Below, piece by piece: positions 9,901-18,395 of a stretch of DNA of 64,000 nt. Source of the DNA: JANQQC01 sp965262255 (GTDB lineage: Bacteria; Pseudomonadota; Alphaproteobacteria; Caulobacterales; Hyphomonadaceae); the NCBI GenBank assembly GCA_965262255.1, contig OZ253505.1, forward strand, positions 2,542,001-2,606,000. The letters run 5' to 3'. Position 1 is the first letter of the stretch, and each line of letters begins with the position of its first letter. The translations under genes and the position numbers were made by a program. The notes beneath the pieces were generated by a model that searched no databases, was not told the DNA's origin, and worked only from the letters and a program-made list of their open reading frames with translations.

Positions 9901-12900
9901 TGCTACAGGCAATGTCACCGGTGTCGGAGGGGATGGTGTTCATGTCAACAAGACAGGCTCTGGTGCCGTTCTACTGAATGTCGGTCAAGTGACGGGTAAA
10001 AAACGAGGTATTTTCATCAATCATACCAACACGGGAACGATTACAGCCACAGCAACTAAACTCGTGCGTTCAACGGCAAATGCAGGGGCATTCTCGGGTA
10101 TTGAGGTTATCAATTCCGGAGATAATATTGACCTTGTTCTCGCCGGAGTCACTGGAGCTAAACACGGCGTTGAAACGAAAACCACAACAACAGGATCCAT
10201 CTCGATTGTAACGTCGGGCGCGATCACCGGACAAACGGACGGCATAAGAGCTTTTGTGGAGGGGCAAGGTAATGTTTCAATCACAATTTCAGGAAATATC
10301 ACATCTGGAGATCAAGGTTTTGCCATTAATACCAAAGCAGGCAGTGGAACTACGACAATAGTCATCAATGGAGGAAATATAGGAGGACAAAAATCTATTA
10401 AAAATCTCAACGGTTCTTCCGTAATCACCGTCAACAATACTGCCGAGCTTAAAGGCGATGTAGAACTGGGTGGAGGTGCAGATCAGCTGACCTTTAATAG
10501 TACGAAGTTTAACTCGTCAATCCGTTTAGATGGCGGTGAAGATGCATCTACGGATCGTTCGATTGATAGTCTAACATTCAGTTCGGGAACCGTAACGGCA
10601 GTCGCGACCAATTTAAGAAATTGGGAACGAATAACTGTCGTAAGCGGTGCAACACTTAAATTCAACGCATCCAATACAGTGACTGCTGAGGAACTTCGCC
10701 TTCTTGGAACTTTGTCACTCCAAGATGGTGACACGAGTGATCGCTTGATAACGACAGGGAATCTGACCACACTAGGAAACAACGTAAAAGGAATTATTGC
10801 TGTCGACGTTAATTTCGCAACCGGTGCCTCGGATACAATCACCGTTCGAGGCAATATGACAGGTAGAAAACAGTTAAACGTAAGAGACATTACGCCTTCT
10901 AATAATTCGAATCGAACAGAAAACCCAATCTCTATTCTTACTGTTACCGGAACAGTCACCTCAAATGCATTGACTCTAGATCCAACTCGTATTCGGTCAG
11001 GAGGGTACGTCTACACACTGAGTTTTGATTCCAATACCAAATCGTTCAGACTGCTTGGAGTGCCAGGAGTAACTAACTGTCAAGGAACGTCGACTGTAGG
11101 AACTTTTAACTGTTCTGGTGCTATCACAGGTTTAGAAAATATCATTGCCCGCGGAAATGAGAATCTGGTCGCTAACCTTACTAGATCGGCAACGGTTTCC
11201 GTGAGTTCCGATGTTGCTATATCTATGTCCGGAAAAGCATCGGTTACGTTTACCCAAGAAGCCAATGGAGGAGCCTTAACGGCTTCTGGAACAGCCAGCG
11301 GTGTAATTCTAGCCTCAACCACGGGGAACGGAGCGATTTCAGTTCAGTTAACGGGTACTGCGACTCTAACCGGAGCCGGGTCTGCGATAAAGGCAACATC
11401 CACTGGAAACGGCAATGTAACAATAACTGTAGCAAATGTCGTTGCGAGTAATGCAGCTGGAATAACGATTGAAGCGGAAGGTCGTGGCAGACAAGTCAGC
11501 GTTAATGCGTCTACGACATCAGGTGGACGCAATGGAATCGTTGCAAAGAATACCGGAACGAACGGCTCGGTAACGATCAATGCCACGGGATCAACCACCG
11601 GAGGAACGGTAGGGATTGATGCTACGACGACCAGCGGGAGTATTACAGTCAACGCGACTTCTGTTTCGGGAGGTGTTGTCGCTAAGAATGCTGGCGGAAC
11701 CGGTAACGTTAGTGTGACAACCACAGGTAATGTCACTGGAAGTCGATCTGTTGCCTTGGATGTAGAAAATCTCGGTCGTGGAACAATAGCTGTGACCACC
11801 TCAGCGACAGTTACGGCAACTGCCGTTGGTAACGCAAATGTGAACGCGGGAAGCATAAACGTTAATGCCGGAGCGAATGTTACAAGCGTAACTATTTCTG
11901 CGAACAATGTATCTGGGGTTCACCACGCAGTACGATCGATAAACAATGGCTCAGGGCCTACGTCAATTATGTTGAATGGAACGGTTCAGAGTCAGAGTGC
12001 GAGCGCTATACATGCTCAGAACAGTGGAACGGGAGCCATAACCATTACGCTAGCAGGCGCAGTCACAGGAGGAACACAAGGTGCGGCCATCGACACACTG
12101 ACTGACGGAGGAGCGACCAATATCACTCTAAATTCAGGAGCTGTTATTACAGGAACAATCGCTATTCGTAACGATGAGGGCGCTTCAGTTGTGAATGTAA
12201 ATTCGGGAGCTTCAATCTCCGGAGCAGTTAGGTTGGGAGCAGGAGTTGATACCCTAACTTTTGCCGAACCGACATTTGGAACCTCAATTCTAGATGGAGG
12301 GGATGATAGTGGAAACACGCAACCTGAGGACATTTTGACGTTTAATGGAGGTACATTCTCAGCAACTATGACACAAGAACGATGGTTGAACTGGGAAAAG
12401 ATCGTAGTTGGTAATCAAGCCACAGTAAGTTTCAGTGGGTCTGATAATCATGTGGATGCGACGGACTTTGATCTTAAAGGAACGGTCTCTCTTCAAAATG
12501 GTACTGTCCAAGACGGAGTAACATTCCGGTCAAACCTCGTCGGAGGAGGGATCATTAAGCTGGATGCAAATTTCTATACAGGGTCAGCAGACTTAGTCAA
12601 TATCGTTAACAATGTTACCGGGACAACACAGCTGGATATCAGAGATGTTTCTACACAGACAGGGGGTGAAGAAGACAAGGCTATTGTCATTGTAGATGTG
12701 TCTGGAACAGCTTCAGCGTCGGCATTTGAAATTATGCGGAATCCGCAATCATCAGGGGCTTACGATTACGAACTGACCTTCAATAGTACGGATACAACTT
12801 TCTCGGTCAGAAGGAAACACGCTGCCAGTAGTGTCATGTTAGTGGCTACACCGATTGCTTTGCTCGATGGATTTACAAGAGCGCCGACTCTGTATGAGCG

Positions 12901-13726
12901 TCGAACCGCAGACTCTAATGCCCCTTACTGGAGCAGAGTATTTTCTAGGAATAATGGTTACGGCACAGCTCGTGAAGGTTCAGCAGAATATGAGTCGTCA
13001 AACACCGGTTTCCAGATAGGGTATGATCTAGCGACAACCAAAAATGATTTCGGTACGGTCGTTTATGGTGCAACTATTCAATACAATAGTATGGAAGTGG
13101 ATGTGTCGGCTTTCAACGTTGCCGGAACATATACGGCAAAAGGTTTTGGAATTGGAGGAACAGCAACTGTTTATATGAAGGATGGAACCTACGTTGATAC
13201 CCAACTTCAATACAATCAAGTTTCAGCGGATTTCGAAGTGGGTAACAGTATTGGAACAGTACTAGATGGTCATGAGTCTACGGCAATGCTTCTCAGTGCA
13301 GAGGTCGGAAAACGATACTCAATCAATGATGAATACACGCTTCTATACAGCGGGCAACTGAACTGGGGTAACGTTGATGGAGGAAATACCACAACAGCAA
13401 GAGGGCAGTCAGTAGATTTTGGAGGGGATTCAAACTTGACATTAAGAGGGGGAGCAAGAATAGAGTATAAGAGCGATGCCAATCAATTCTATGGACTTGC
13501 AAATTTATACATAGATACATTAGACTCATGGGACATCACCTTCGCAACAGAAACCTTCTCAGACAGCAAGGGAACAGTGTTAGCGGAAATAGGATTCGGA
13601 GGTGAGGTTGAATTATCTCCGACTTCAGCGTGGTTTGGACAAGCGGCATTCAAGACTAGTTTGAAAGGTGGTGTCGAGAAACGAGATTCAACCTATCTCT
13701 CGACAGGGATTAGATGGTCTTGGTAG
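6965..13726 (+). CDS. Giant autotransporter 1: modular beta-helix passenger plus outer-membrane barrel
   Basis: Type V secreted surface protein; the 2253 residues are the passenger and barrel without the signal peptide, which is encoded one frame away at 6679. The nominal GTG start at 6965 has no ribosome site and is unlikely to be used. The passenger is rich in Gly, Ser, Thr, Asn and Val with short beta-helix-like repeats (GSGAVSV, TGNVT). It contains three large modules. Each ends in a conserved block with GxDxLTF, LDGG, NWExI, GTLSLQDG, DVNF, DITPS and SGGYxYT; new modules open with a Cys pair near residues 700 and 1370. The C-terminal 270 residues form an autotransporter barrel ending in RWSW, an aromatic terminus as expected for BAM recognition. 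Function is probably adhesion or surface variation (inference). Confidence 0.85.
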   Translation: MIILGPVWANDAAGHTIVNVHSGSLLRKNTGNNPIILFLSDNPGSFTFTQAANGQDIEANGNVPTAIRVNSRFGNNDYVDAGNSPITISVTGNISVTDSSSYAIRTSRTAGTAANAQTLATNITISTANITAGGGGIWTRSKGNVSITAGNITASGKHGISVNNDEANTSSTTVSSVINVNVSSISVSNDNSRAIQFTVEDATISANVGRIDHTGSGSNANGIVVTTGGRGNNPVTVSVGSASVRETLFALVTFQGTGRVTFTSTGAVTAKQIANIFTRGDINVSANSFSARTEGAGFVALSLNAKNVTVNTSGTINARSRAIDIIHSGNATISVTGDMTGVHSSGTIHTSQTTSSTTTNVVTITTTGDINNTNTGALGVINSKGNVGGRVTVSTKNVTSSGYYAINIDSNNGPVSITTAGAVKATGSSTSKDIAAIKIDNTNSSSTASPTATIVLNSGSVIGTAGKGAIVVTKIQSAAQVSATVTVNSGASIVGFVKLGEGNDEIKFNGGSYTLGASQKIDGGSHTNDNDVLNFNSGTWTVSATNFTNWETLKISSSGTAKFLGKGTGSGQDLGFDSVVVDGVLSLQDGTVGDHLDIAGNLSGSGVIHVDVNFVTKTSDRVVVSGTVTGNIKVRLNDVTPSGSAHVVDSKIRILSLTGTGQNASVFSLENNEFLAGGYKYTITVTSNQHIELNSARSVLRCTESSSVTGVFSCAGTISTPEYISKTGNTNISATLASGATVTVSSFKAISMVGSAAVTFTQAANGGSINATGNASGAIDASTTGNGAVSVTLTGTANLQGSGTAVRAFSSGTGAVSVRAFQVNANNTSATAIEARGSGSSVTVSTTGTVSGGKSGITAVNQSSGTGSVTVSASRTVTGSSATAIYALNRGTGGVSVTASALNAGTNGIDVRNISGGAITVVANGAVTANGLGDKHAGIFLNNDASGGAVSVAVGSNGSLSGHNGVFIDDKGGARVTVNATGNVTGVGGDGVHVNKTGSGAVLLNVGQVTGKKRGIFINHTNTGTITATATKLVRSTANAGAFSGIEVINSGDNIDLVLAGVTGAKHGVETKTTTTGSISIVTSGAITGQTDGIRAFVEGQGNVSITISGNITSGDQGFAINTKAGSGTTTIVINGGNIGGQKSIKNLNGSSVITVNNTAELKGDVELGGGADQLTFNSTKFNSSIRLDGGEDASTDRSIDSLTFSSGTVTAVATNLRNWERITVVSGATLKFNASNTVTAEELRLLGTLSLQDGDTSDRLITTGNLTTLGNNVKGIIAVDVNFATGASDTITVRGNMTGRKQLNVRDITPSNNSNRTENPISILTVTGTVTSNALTLDPTRIRSGGYVYTLSFDSNTKSFRLLGVPGVTNCQGTSTVGTFNCSGAITGLENIIARGNENLVANLTRSATVSVSSDVAISMSGKASVTFTQEANGGALTASGTASGVILASTTGNGAISVQLTGTATLTGAGSAIKATSTGNGNVTITVANVVASNAAGITIEAEGRGRQVSVNASTTSGGRNGIVAKNTGTNGSVTINATGSTTGGTVGIDATTTSGSITVNATSVSGGVVAKNAGGTGNVSVTTTGNVTGSRSVALDVENLGRGTIAVTTSATVTATAVGNANVNAGSINVNAGANVTSVTISANNVSGVHHAVRSINNGSGPTSIMLNGTVQSQSASAIHAQNSGTGAITITLAGAVTGGTQGAAIDTLTDGGATNITLNSGAVITGTIAIRNDEGASVVNVNSGASISGAVRLGAGVDTLTFAEPTFGTSILDGGDDSGNTQPEDILTFNGGTFSATMTQERWLNWEKIVVGNQATVSFSGSDNHVDATDFDLKGTVSLQNGTVQDGVTFRSNLVGGGIIKLDANFYTGSADLVNIVNNVTGTTQLDIRDVSTQTGGEEDKAIVIVDVSGTASASAFEIMRNPQSSGAYDYELTFNSTDTTFSVRRKHAASSVMLVATPIALLDGFTRAPTLYERRTADSNAPYWSRVFSRNNGYGTAREGSAEYESSNTGFQIGYDLATTKNDFGTVVYGATIQYNSMEVDVSAFNVAGTYTAKGFGIGGTATVYMKDGTYVDTQLQYNQVSADFEVGNSIGTVLDGHESTAMLLSAEVGKRYSINDEYTLLYSGQLNWGNVDGGNTTTARGQSVDFGGDSNLTLRGGARIEYKSDANQFYGLANLYIDTLDSWDITFATETFSDSKGTVLAEIGFGGEVELSPTSAWFGQAAFKTSLKGGVEKRDSTYLSTGIRWSW

Positions 13727-13890
13727 TGTTTTTTGATTGGATTCCATGATCAGCATGAACGATCTTCCCTTTTTTCTAGGGGAACAAATTTCGTAGTCAA
13801 TGAACCAATGCAAACAATTGCTAATCTAGGGAAAATAGTATAAGGTTAGGTATTCTATAAAGGTGAATATTCAGATGGGAGAATCGAAGA

Positions 13891-14355
13891 GTGCCCTTAG
13901 ACAATGGATCAATAACTTCAACCGAAATTCAAATTTCTGAACCCGGGCCGAGTTCCCAAAAGGAATCATTGGTTGTTGAAAAACAGGAAGGAGTAGAGGT
14001 TCTGGAGGGGGTAGACTTTACTAAGTATGTTGATGTTGTGTATCTAACTTCAGAGGAAGTCAAAAGACGTGCAGCCGAATCCAGAAAGAAAGTTGAACCA
14101 GTAGATTACCGATACATTGAACAGATGAAAAAGGAGGGCATAACGGAAGAATTGGCAATCAAGGCTTTTGTGGGCAGCTTCAGAGGTAACGAAAACCAGA
14201 CACAATTTTTCTTGAGCTCTACCTTCTACTATGGAAGTGATACGCCGACCCCTCTTGACCAACTGAGAAAAGCTATTGTCGAAGATACAATTCCAGAGTG
14301 TATTGATCTACTCGAGAAAACAAAGGATAGCCTAGAACGTGGAAACCATTTCTAA
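13891..14355 (+). CDS. Probable antitoxin partner of a RES-domain toxin
   Basis: A 154-residue protein with a GTG start. The N-terminal half is acidic and low in complexity; the C-terminal part, with TPLDQLRKAIVEDTIPEC around residues 120-138, resembles the toxin-binding end of MbcA/ParS/Xre-type antitoxins, where a TPL(D/Q)xL stretch precedes a short helix. Its stop codon overlaps the ATG of the next gene (TAATG), an arrangement usual for antitoxin-toxin pairs, and the next gene is a recognisable though broken RES-domain gene. The typical helix-turn-helix portion is not obvious, so the identification depends largely on context. The start codon is uncertain because no clear ribosome site precedes it. 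Confidence 0.5.
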   Translation: MPLDNGSITSTEIQISEPGPSSQKESLVVEKQEGVEVLEGVDFTKYVDVVYLTSEEVKRRAAESRKKVEPVDYRYIEQMKKEGITEELAIKAFVGSFRGNENQTQFFLSSTFYYGSDTPTPLDQLRKAIVEDTIPECIDLLEKTKDSLERGNHF

Positions 14356-15186
14356 TGGCGAAACTTACAGCAGTCAGCCTCGTAGGACATTTGACATCAG
14401 TTAGTAATCCTAGCGTCACTGATATAGTTGATCTATTTGGTGGATTGCTTGTTCGGACGAGCGTAAAGAATTTTGTGAGGGTGTTTCACTCAGATTTCGA
14501 GGATTATCCAATGAAATCTGGGGCAGGACCAAGTCGGTTCGGATACTTTGCAGACATAAAGCATAAAAAAATGAAACTTTCGCGCCTAATATAACGAGAC
14601 TGTTGCGAAATACACAAACGGAATCGCAGTTTCCGAATAATTTCGAATTTTTCATGATTTTTGGTGCCAAACTCCCACATTTTACCAGCCAATCTGTCAA
14701 TATTCAAGGTAAGTAATCGCGACAAATCTATTTCGCAACAGTCTCATAACGTACGGAGCTAAAACTATCGGCACCGCAATTTACGAATCGATCGTTCGAG
14801 ATAGATTTGATATTAATCCAGATAGGATGTTGCATCCTGAGAGTTTCTCTAGTAAGTCGGTAGTCTCATTTTCATGCGAGTCCTCTCAAGTTTTGAATTT
14901 GCTTGATTAAACTAAGGGAAAAGCCACTTGTTTCGGTGTTCCAACCGATGTTATAAGAAGTTCTGATCATTCGGAAGGGCAACATTTTTCGCGATTCGTG
15001 TTTGAAAATATGCCGATAGTAGACGGTTTCCTGTACTCTAGCCGCTTTGCAGAAGAAGATTGTTTGGCACCCTACTATAACCGCGCTATCACAAAACTGA
15101 GATTAAAACTTCCGATCCAGTTGAATAACGAAATAGTAAGTTTTGCGTTACTCTCAAAAAATATACAAGTTGAGACTGTTGCATAA
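14355..15186 (+). pseudogene. RES-domain toxin gene, disrupted by a miniature element and a nonsense codon
   Basis: RES toxins degrade or ADP-ribosylate with NAD and are neutralised by the gene upstream. The first 79 codons give VRVFHSDFEDYP and GAGPSRF, the N-terminal RES region with its Arg. An element inserts at 14596. Beyond it a different frame continues with TYGAKTIGTAIYESIVRD (conserved Glu region), reaches an in-frame TAA at 14908-14910, then resumes with GVPTDVIR and DGFLYSSRFAEEDCLAPYY, the C-terminal RES signature with its Ser. The final codons overlap a GAGACTGTTGC element end at 15172-15182. Removing the element and one target duplication still leaves the two halves one frame apart, so at least one further indel has occurred. 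The toxin is dead; the antitoxin reading frame is still open. Confidence 0.7.
14596..14745. mobile_element. Miniature inverted-repeat element, type A (150 bp)
   Basis: Bounded by GAGACTGTTGCGAAATA on the left and TATTTCGCAACAGTCTC on the right, with ATAAC on both outer sides (14591-14595 and 14746-14750), a 5-bp target duplication. It carries no gene and sits inside the RES toxin. Its interior is nearly identical to that of the copy at 22934-23082. Confidence 0.88.
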
Positions 15187-15325
15187 TGGAGTTTCCGTTT
15201 GAGAATCCGCCGAAATATGCAGATTCTCGCCCCTATCGGAGCTGAGTTTGTTATAATTCTCTGCAACAATTCCATATGGAGGAAACAGTTTTGGGACAAT
15301 TGAATAAGAAAGAATTTGACGGGCA

Positions 15326-16189
15326 TTAGTTTCCGACGGAGTATTCTATCAACTTGCTGAGTTTCGCATCAAAGAATTTTTTATCCCACAAGTGCAGGGA
15401 GTCAAGGCTATCCGAGTACAGAAATACTTGTACATCGTTTTTTGCTCGCTTCCAGTCAATGCTTCTGATCTTTCTAGATAGTTCTCCCGTAAGCCAATCA
15501 AAATCGATTTCTAGGTCGTTAACATCTTTCCAAGGACCTTGTTGTTTTAGGGCTTCGTTCAAGTAAGGAAGGTTTGGTGTAACCTTTTGACGAACGTACC
15601 AAGAAAAATCATACCAATCTCTACCTTTGAGGTAGTATCTACAAAGAAGTGCGTGAATTTTCGAAGCAAAATTAGTCTCTAAATCTAGACGAGAAAACAT
15701 ATGGTCTATCGGAAATTCCAACAATGTTTCTGTGCTTCCCGCTAACTTTGGCGGGTACACGTCGATCTCAAGTTTTATCCGAATTTTTTGCTTAGGATCC
15801 CGATTAACAAAAGACAAGTCAATCTGTTCAGTTACTGAGTTATCCTTTAGCAAAGCTTTGCGGACACGATCATCCATACGACCTTTTGGCTTTAGTTCGG
15901 ATCTTATCCCAAACGTCAAAAGTGTATCTAGAACGTCATTTTGATAGTTTTCCCACCGAAAATCCGGATTGGTGTGTTTCAGAACAAAGTCAAGGTCTTC
16001 TGAGAATCGAGAAAGTCCGTGCAGTATTCTAAGACTTGTTCCACCATTGAACAGAGCAACCTCAAAAAAATTTGCTTTAGCAAGCGCAAAAATCACAATT
16101 TCTTGGACAATCTCCCTGACCGCTTTGTCTTTTTGTTCGTCTGATTTTAGAACATATCTATTCAATCTATCCTGAATGATGTCAATCAT
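15326..16189 (-). CDS. AbiEii-type nucleotidyltransferase toxin
   Basis: Toxin of a type IV toxin-antitoxin/abortive-infection pair (AbiE); family members transfer nucleotides, in known cases to tRNA acceptor ends, to stop growth during phage infection. The 287-residue protein retains all family motifs: FNGGTSLRILHG (residues 48-59) followed by FSEDLDFVL with the two catalytic aspartates, LEIDVYPP as the third carboxylate region, and FASKIHALLCRYYLKGRDWYDF as the C-terminal KxxAL...RDxYD region (split across about residues 175-196). It overlaps the upstream antitoxin gene by eight bases, indicating an operon. Unlike the neighbouring RES and Abi genes it is intact. Confidence 0.9.
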   Translation of the reverse strand: MIDIIQDRLNRYVLKSDEQKDKAVREIVQEIVIFALAKANFFEVALFNGGTSLRILHGLSRFSEDLDFVLKHTNPDFRWENYQNDVLDTLLTFGIRSELKPKGRMDDRVRKALLKDNSVTEQIDLSFVNRDPKQKIRIKLEIDVYPPKLAGSTETLLEFPIDHMFSRLDLETNFASKIHALLCRYYLKGRDWYDFSWYVRQKVTPNLPYLNEALKQQGPWKDVNDLEIDFDWLTGELSRKIRSIDWKRAKNDVQVFLYSDSLDSLHLWDKKFFDAKLSKLIEYSVGN

Positions 16190-16892
16190 TGGATTGCAAC
16201 TCCTGCGCTCTTCTAGAGGTTCTGTACCGTTGCTTTACTTCGAAAACGGCAATTTCAAAATTCTTCAGAAAGTTTTTTGTTGACAGGTGTTTGTAAACTC
16301 CCTTTAGGCTAGCAAAATCTCTTAGACGCAAGGTCAGAAAGTCTTCATCTTCTATTCTCAGCCCTTCCTCGATCCATCCAATGCCTTCCCACTTTTGTTT
16401 CCTCTTCTCAACCAAATCCATTAGAGCTCGTAGCGGAGAGGCAATTAGAGTCACGTGTTGCCTAATCTTATGTCGAACAACTGATTCAAGGTAATGAGTT
16501 TTTTCTATCGCCAAGGGAGTAAAACTTAGTCGACCAAGCATACTATGATTGTGAACAATGGACTTAGTCTTTGGCGTTACGCTAGCGGTCGTGTGAACAG
16601 CTTCTGGAATCCATCTGTGGAATCCAAGTGCGGTCTCAAAGGAAACGTAACTTAGTGTTTGCATCGCTTGGGCTACTGCGAAAGGATGGGGAATGAATTC
16701 TTCTCTTGTTATTGACGGTGACATGCAATAGAGTCCACGTTTCAGTCGAACTAGCACACCTTCTTTTAGTGCTCTGTTGACTAGGCTGTAGCGCCGGGCA
16801 TCGCTTCCATCAATAATCTTGGAGAGTTGGCGATCCGTAAAAATTCGGTCGGTTAAACCTTGCTTTTCAACTAATTTTATTAAAGTATTCAT
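16182..16892 (-). CDS. AbiEi-type antitoxin
   Basis: Antitoxin and likely autoregulator of the AbiEii toxin downstream. The 236-residue protein has an N-terminal winged-helix region (FTDRQLSKIIDG followed by RRYSLVNRALKEGVLVRL and KRGLYCM, roughly residues 18-58), typical of the AbiEi HTH that binds operator repeats, and a longer C-terminal domain with SFETALGFHRWIPE and SPLRALMDLVEKRK, the helical part that mediates antitoxicity in the family. It is the first gene of the pair and overlaps the toxin start by eight bases, giving antitoxin-first translation coupling. The promoter must lie in the region to the right of 16892. I see no obvious inverted-repeat operator. Confidence 0.86.
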   Translation of the reverse strand: MNTLIKLVEKQGLTDRIFTDRQLSKIIDGSDARRYSLVNRALKEGVLVRLKRGLYCMSPSITREEFIPHPFAVAQAMQTLSYVSFETALGFHRWIPEAVHTTASVTPKTKSIVHNHSMLGRLSFTPLAIEKTHYLESVVRHKIRQHVTLIASPLRALMDLVEKRKQKWEGIGWIEEGLRIEDEDFLTLRLRDFASLKGVYKHLSTKNFLKNFEIAVFEVKQRYRTSRRAQELQSND

Positions 16893-17513
16893 ACCTTACT
16901 GCCGTTTTGGTTGCGACTTTTTAGTCCTTTGTGGCACGAATGTAGACGTTTTCTGTCTTTCCATAATTCAAGAGGTTTCGCGATTACGTTAATTCCATTA
17001 GTTAGTCATCTGTGACTGGTTTACCGCGAAATGGGTACAAAAAATTGTGCTTGTAAACCATAAGGGAGTAGGAAACAACATTCTAGCACCAAAATTTCTA
17101 TATACTATCATAGAATGGAAGTTTCAAGAAAAAGTACTTCAATGAAGTAGCTCCTTCTAATCTACACTTAATTGGATTTTGCTTAATAGGAACACGAGTT
17201 CAACCCGCTAGAACTGCACAAACTGGTAAAGGTAGAGGATTTCAGACTGGTAACGGTCTGTACTAAAAAACAGGAAATTTCTCGTTGAATCGAGAGTTTA
17301 CAATTTTCTTACTTACGCAATTTGCCATTAGTAGATGAGGCAAGTCTTAGTCCTAATAACGATGATCTGTTTAAATATAACTCATTCTAATCGTAGGTGA
17401 GAGAAGATTGTAGATTTTGATATTGCTTCGCTGTTAGAATCGATAATCACGTCAAACAATGTTTCTTGATTTGCTCGAACAGTTGAACGTCTCGATCTTA
17501 ATCACAGCATTAG
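16893..17513. other. Gene-free stretch between AbiE pair and small membrane gene
   Basis: AT-rich, about 620 bases, with no supported reading frame, no element ends and no convincing terminator. It should contain the abiE promoter at its left edge. Nothing else recognised. Confidence 0.6.
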
Positions 17514-17777
17514 TCAAGATTTTTTTGAATGATCTGTCAAAGTGTGTTCCAGCAATAGATTCTGTAACTGTATTTGACCTTCAACTAGTTTATCGAGTCG
17601 ATCAAACCAGTGAAGAGTCATACCTGTGGCTACGGCGATAAGAACGAACAAAAGGCCCATGAGTAAACGAACACTCATAAGGACTTCGCCTAGTTTAAAG
17701 GCGGGTTCATTTAGAATTTGACCTAACCATTTACTGATAGGTTTGTCGTTAATAGGCATCTCTGTTTTCTGATTCAC
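17514..17777 (-). CDS. Small single-span membrane protein, unknown function
   Basis: An 87-residue product with a GTG start preceded by GGAG at six bases spacing, which supports real translation. Residues 1-32 are polar, a hydrophobic segment (LLMGLLFVLIAVATGMTL) at about 38-55 forms one membrane helix, and the remaining 30 residues are amphipathic (DRLDKLVEGQIQLQNLLLEH), likely a short coiled coil. The layout resembles the tiny membrane proteins at 24.7-25.3 kb, though with the helix in a different place. No homologous family recognised. It stands alone between gene-free stretches in a region of mobile DNA. Confidence 0.5.
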   Translation of the reverse strand: MNQKTEMPINDKPISKWLGQILNEPAFKLGEVLMSVRLLMGLLFVLIAVATGMTLHWFDRLDKLVEGQIQLQNLLLEHTLTDHSKKS

Positions 17778-18395
17778 AGCGCACTCCGTAAATGTTATCG
17801 CGGTAATACTAATGATCTAAAACGATTCAGTATAAAATGTAAATAGGCTTCTTGTTGTAGCATACCTTTGCCAATCAATCGGGAATAGAGCGTTGGCTTG
17901 AATTTTGTCTTAAACGACCCGCTTTGATTGGAAAGGGGTACCGGATACTAGGAAGGCCAAAGTGTCTACGCTTTAGACCTATTAGGATATAATCTGATTC
18001 TAGGCGTTAGAATCACGCACATCCTCATTGTCTCTGCTTTTCGAGGATATGCGACATTTAAGAACTCGGACTAACTAAGGTCAGATTTCGATTAGCCAAA
18101 ACAGTTACAAGAACATCAAGAAACTGTTGCGAAATACAAAGTTTGGAAAAATATCTACAAAAGTTTGAATTCAAGCGAATAGATGGTTCTAGAATAAGGC
18201 ATTTGGTGATCCAGATTTAGTGCAAATTATCGAAATTCGAGTACGTAACGAGTTTCGCAACAGTCTCACGTACATAAGTTCGACTTTTGATGCAATGTCG
18301 CATGACGGCATTTGAAACAAGTTTAGATCAAGGCGAAATTACATTGACTTTCTTAAAAATGTGCTAGTTTAATCGCGATCTGCAAGGTAGCTAAG
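17778..18395. other. Gene-free stretch with a miniature element
   Basis: No supported gene. Contains the type B miniature element at 18120-18267 and the promoter region of the FAD oxidoreductase gene, whose ribosome site (AAGG) lies about ten bases before the ATG at 18396. Confidence 0.6.
18120..18267. mobile_element. Miniature inverted-repeat element, type B (148 bp)
   Basis: Ends GAAACTGTTGCGAAATACAA and GAGTTTCGCAACAGTCTC. The interior (AGTTTGGAAAAATATCTA and GATGGTTCTAGAATAAGG) matches the copy at 23549-23697 but not type A. Flanking pentamers differ (ATCAA and ACGTA), so no target duplication survives. No coding capacity. Confidence 0.8.

Noticed and set aside
11344..11907. 187-codon reverse frame (and similar long reverse frames at 10483-10959, 9028-9357, 29869-30282 and 34141-34557) inside the autotransporters
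   Set aside because: Antisense shadows of repetitive Gly/Ser/Thr/Val codons; they read as Val/Ala/Pro/Leu-rich low-complexity sequence without ribosome sites.
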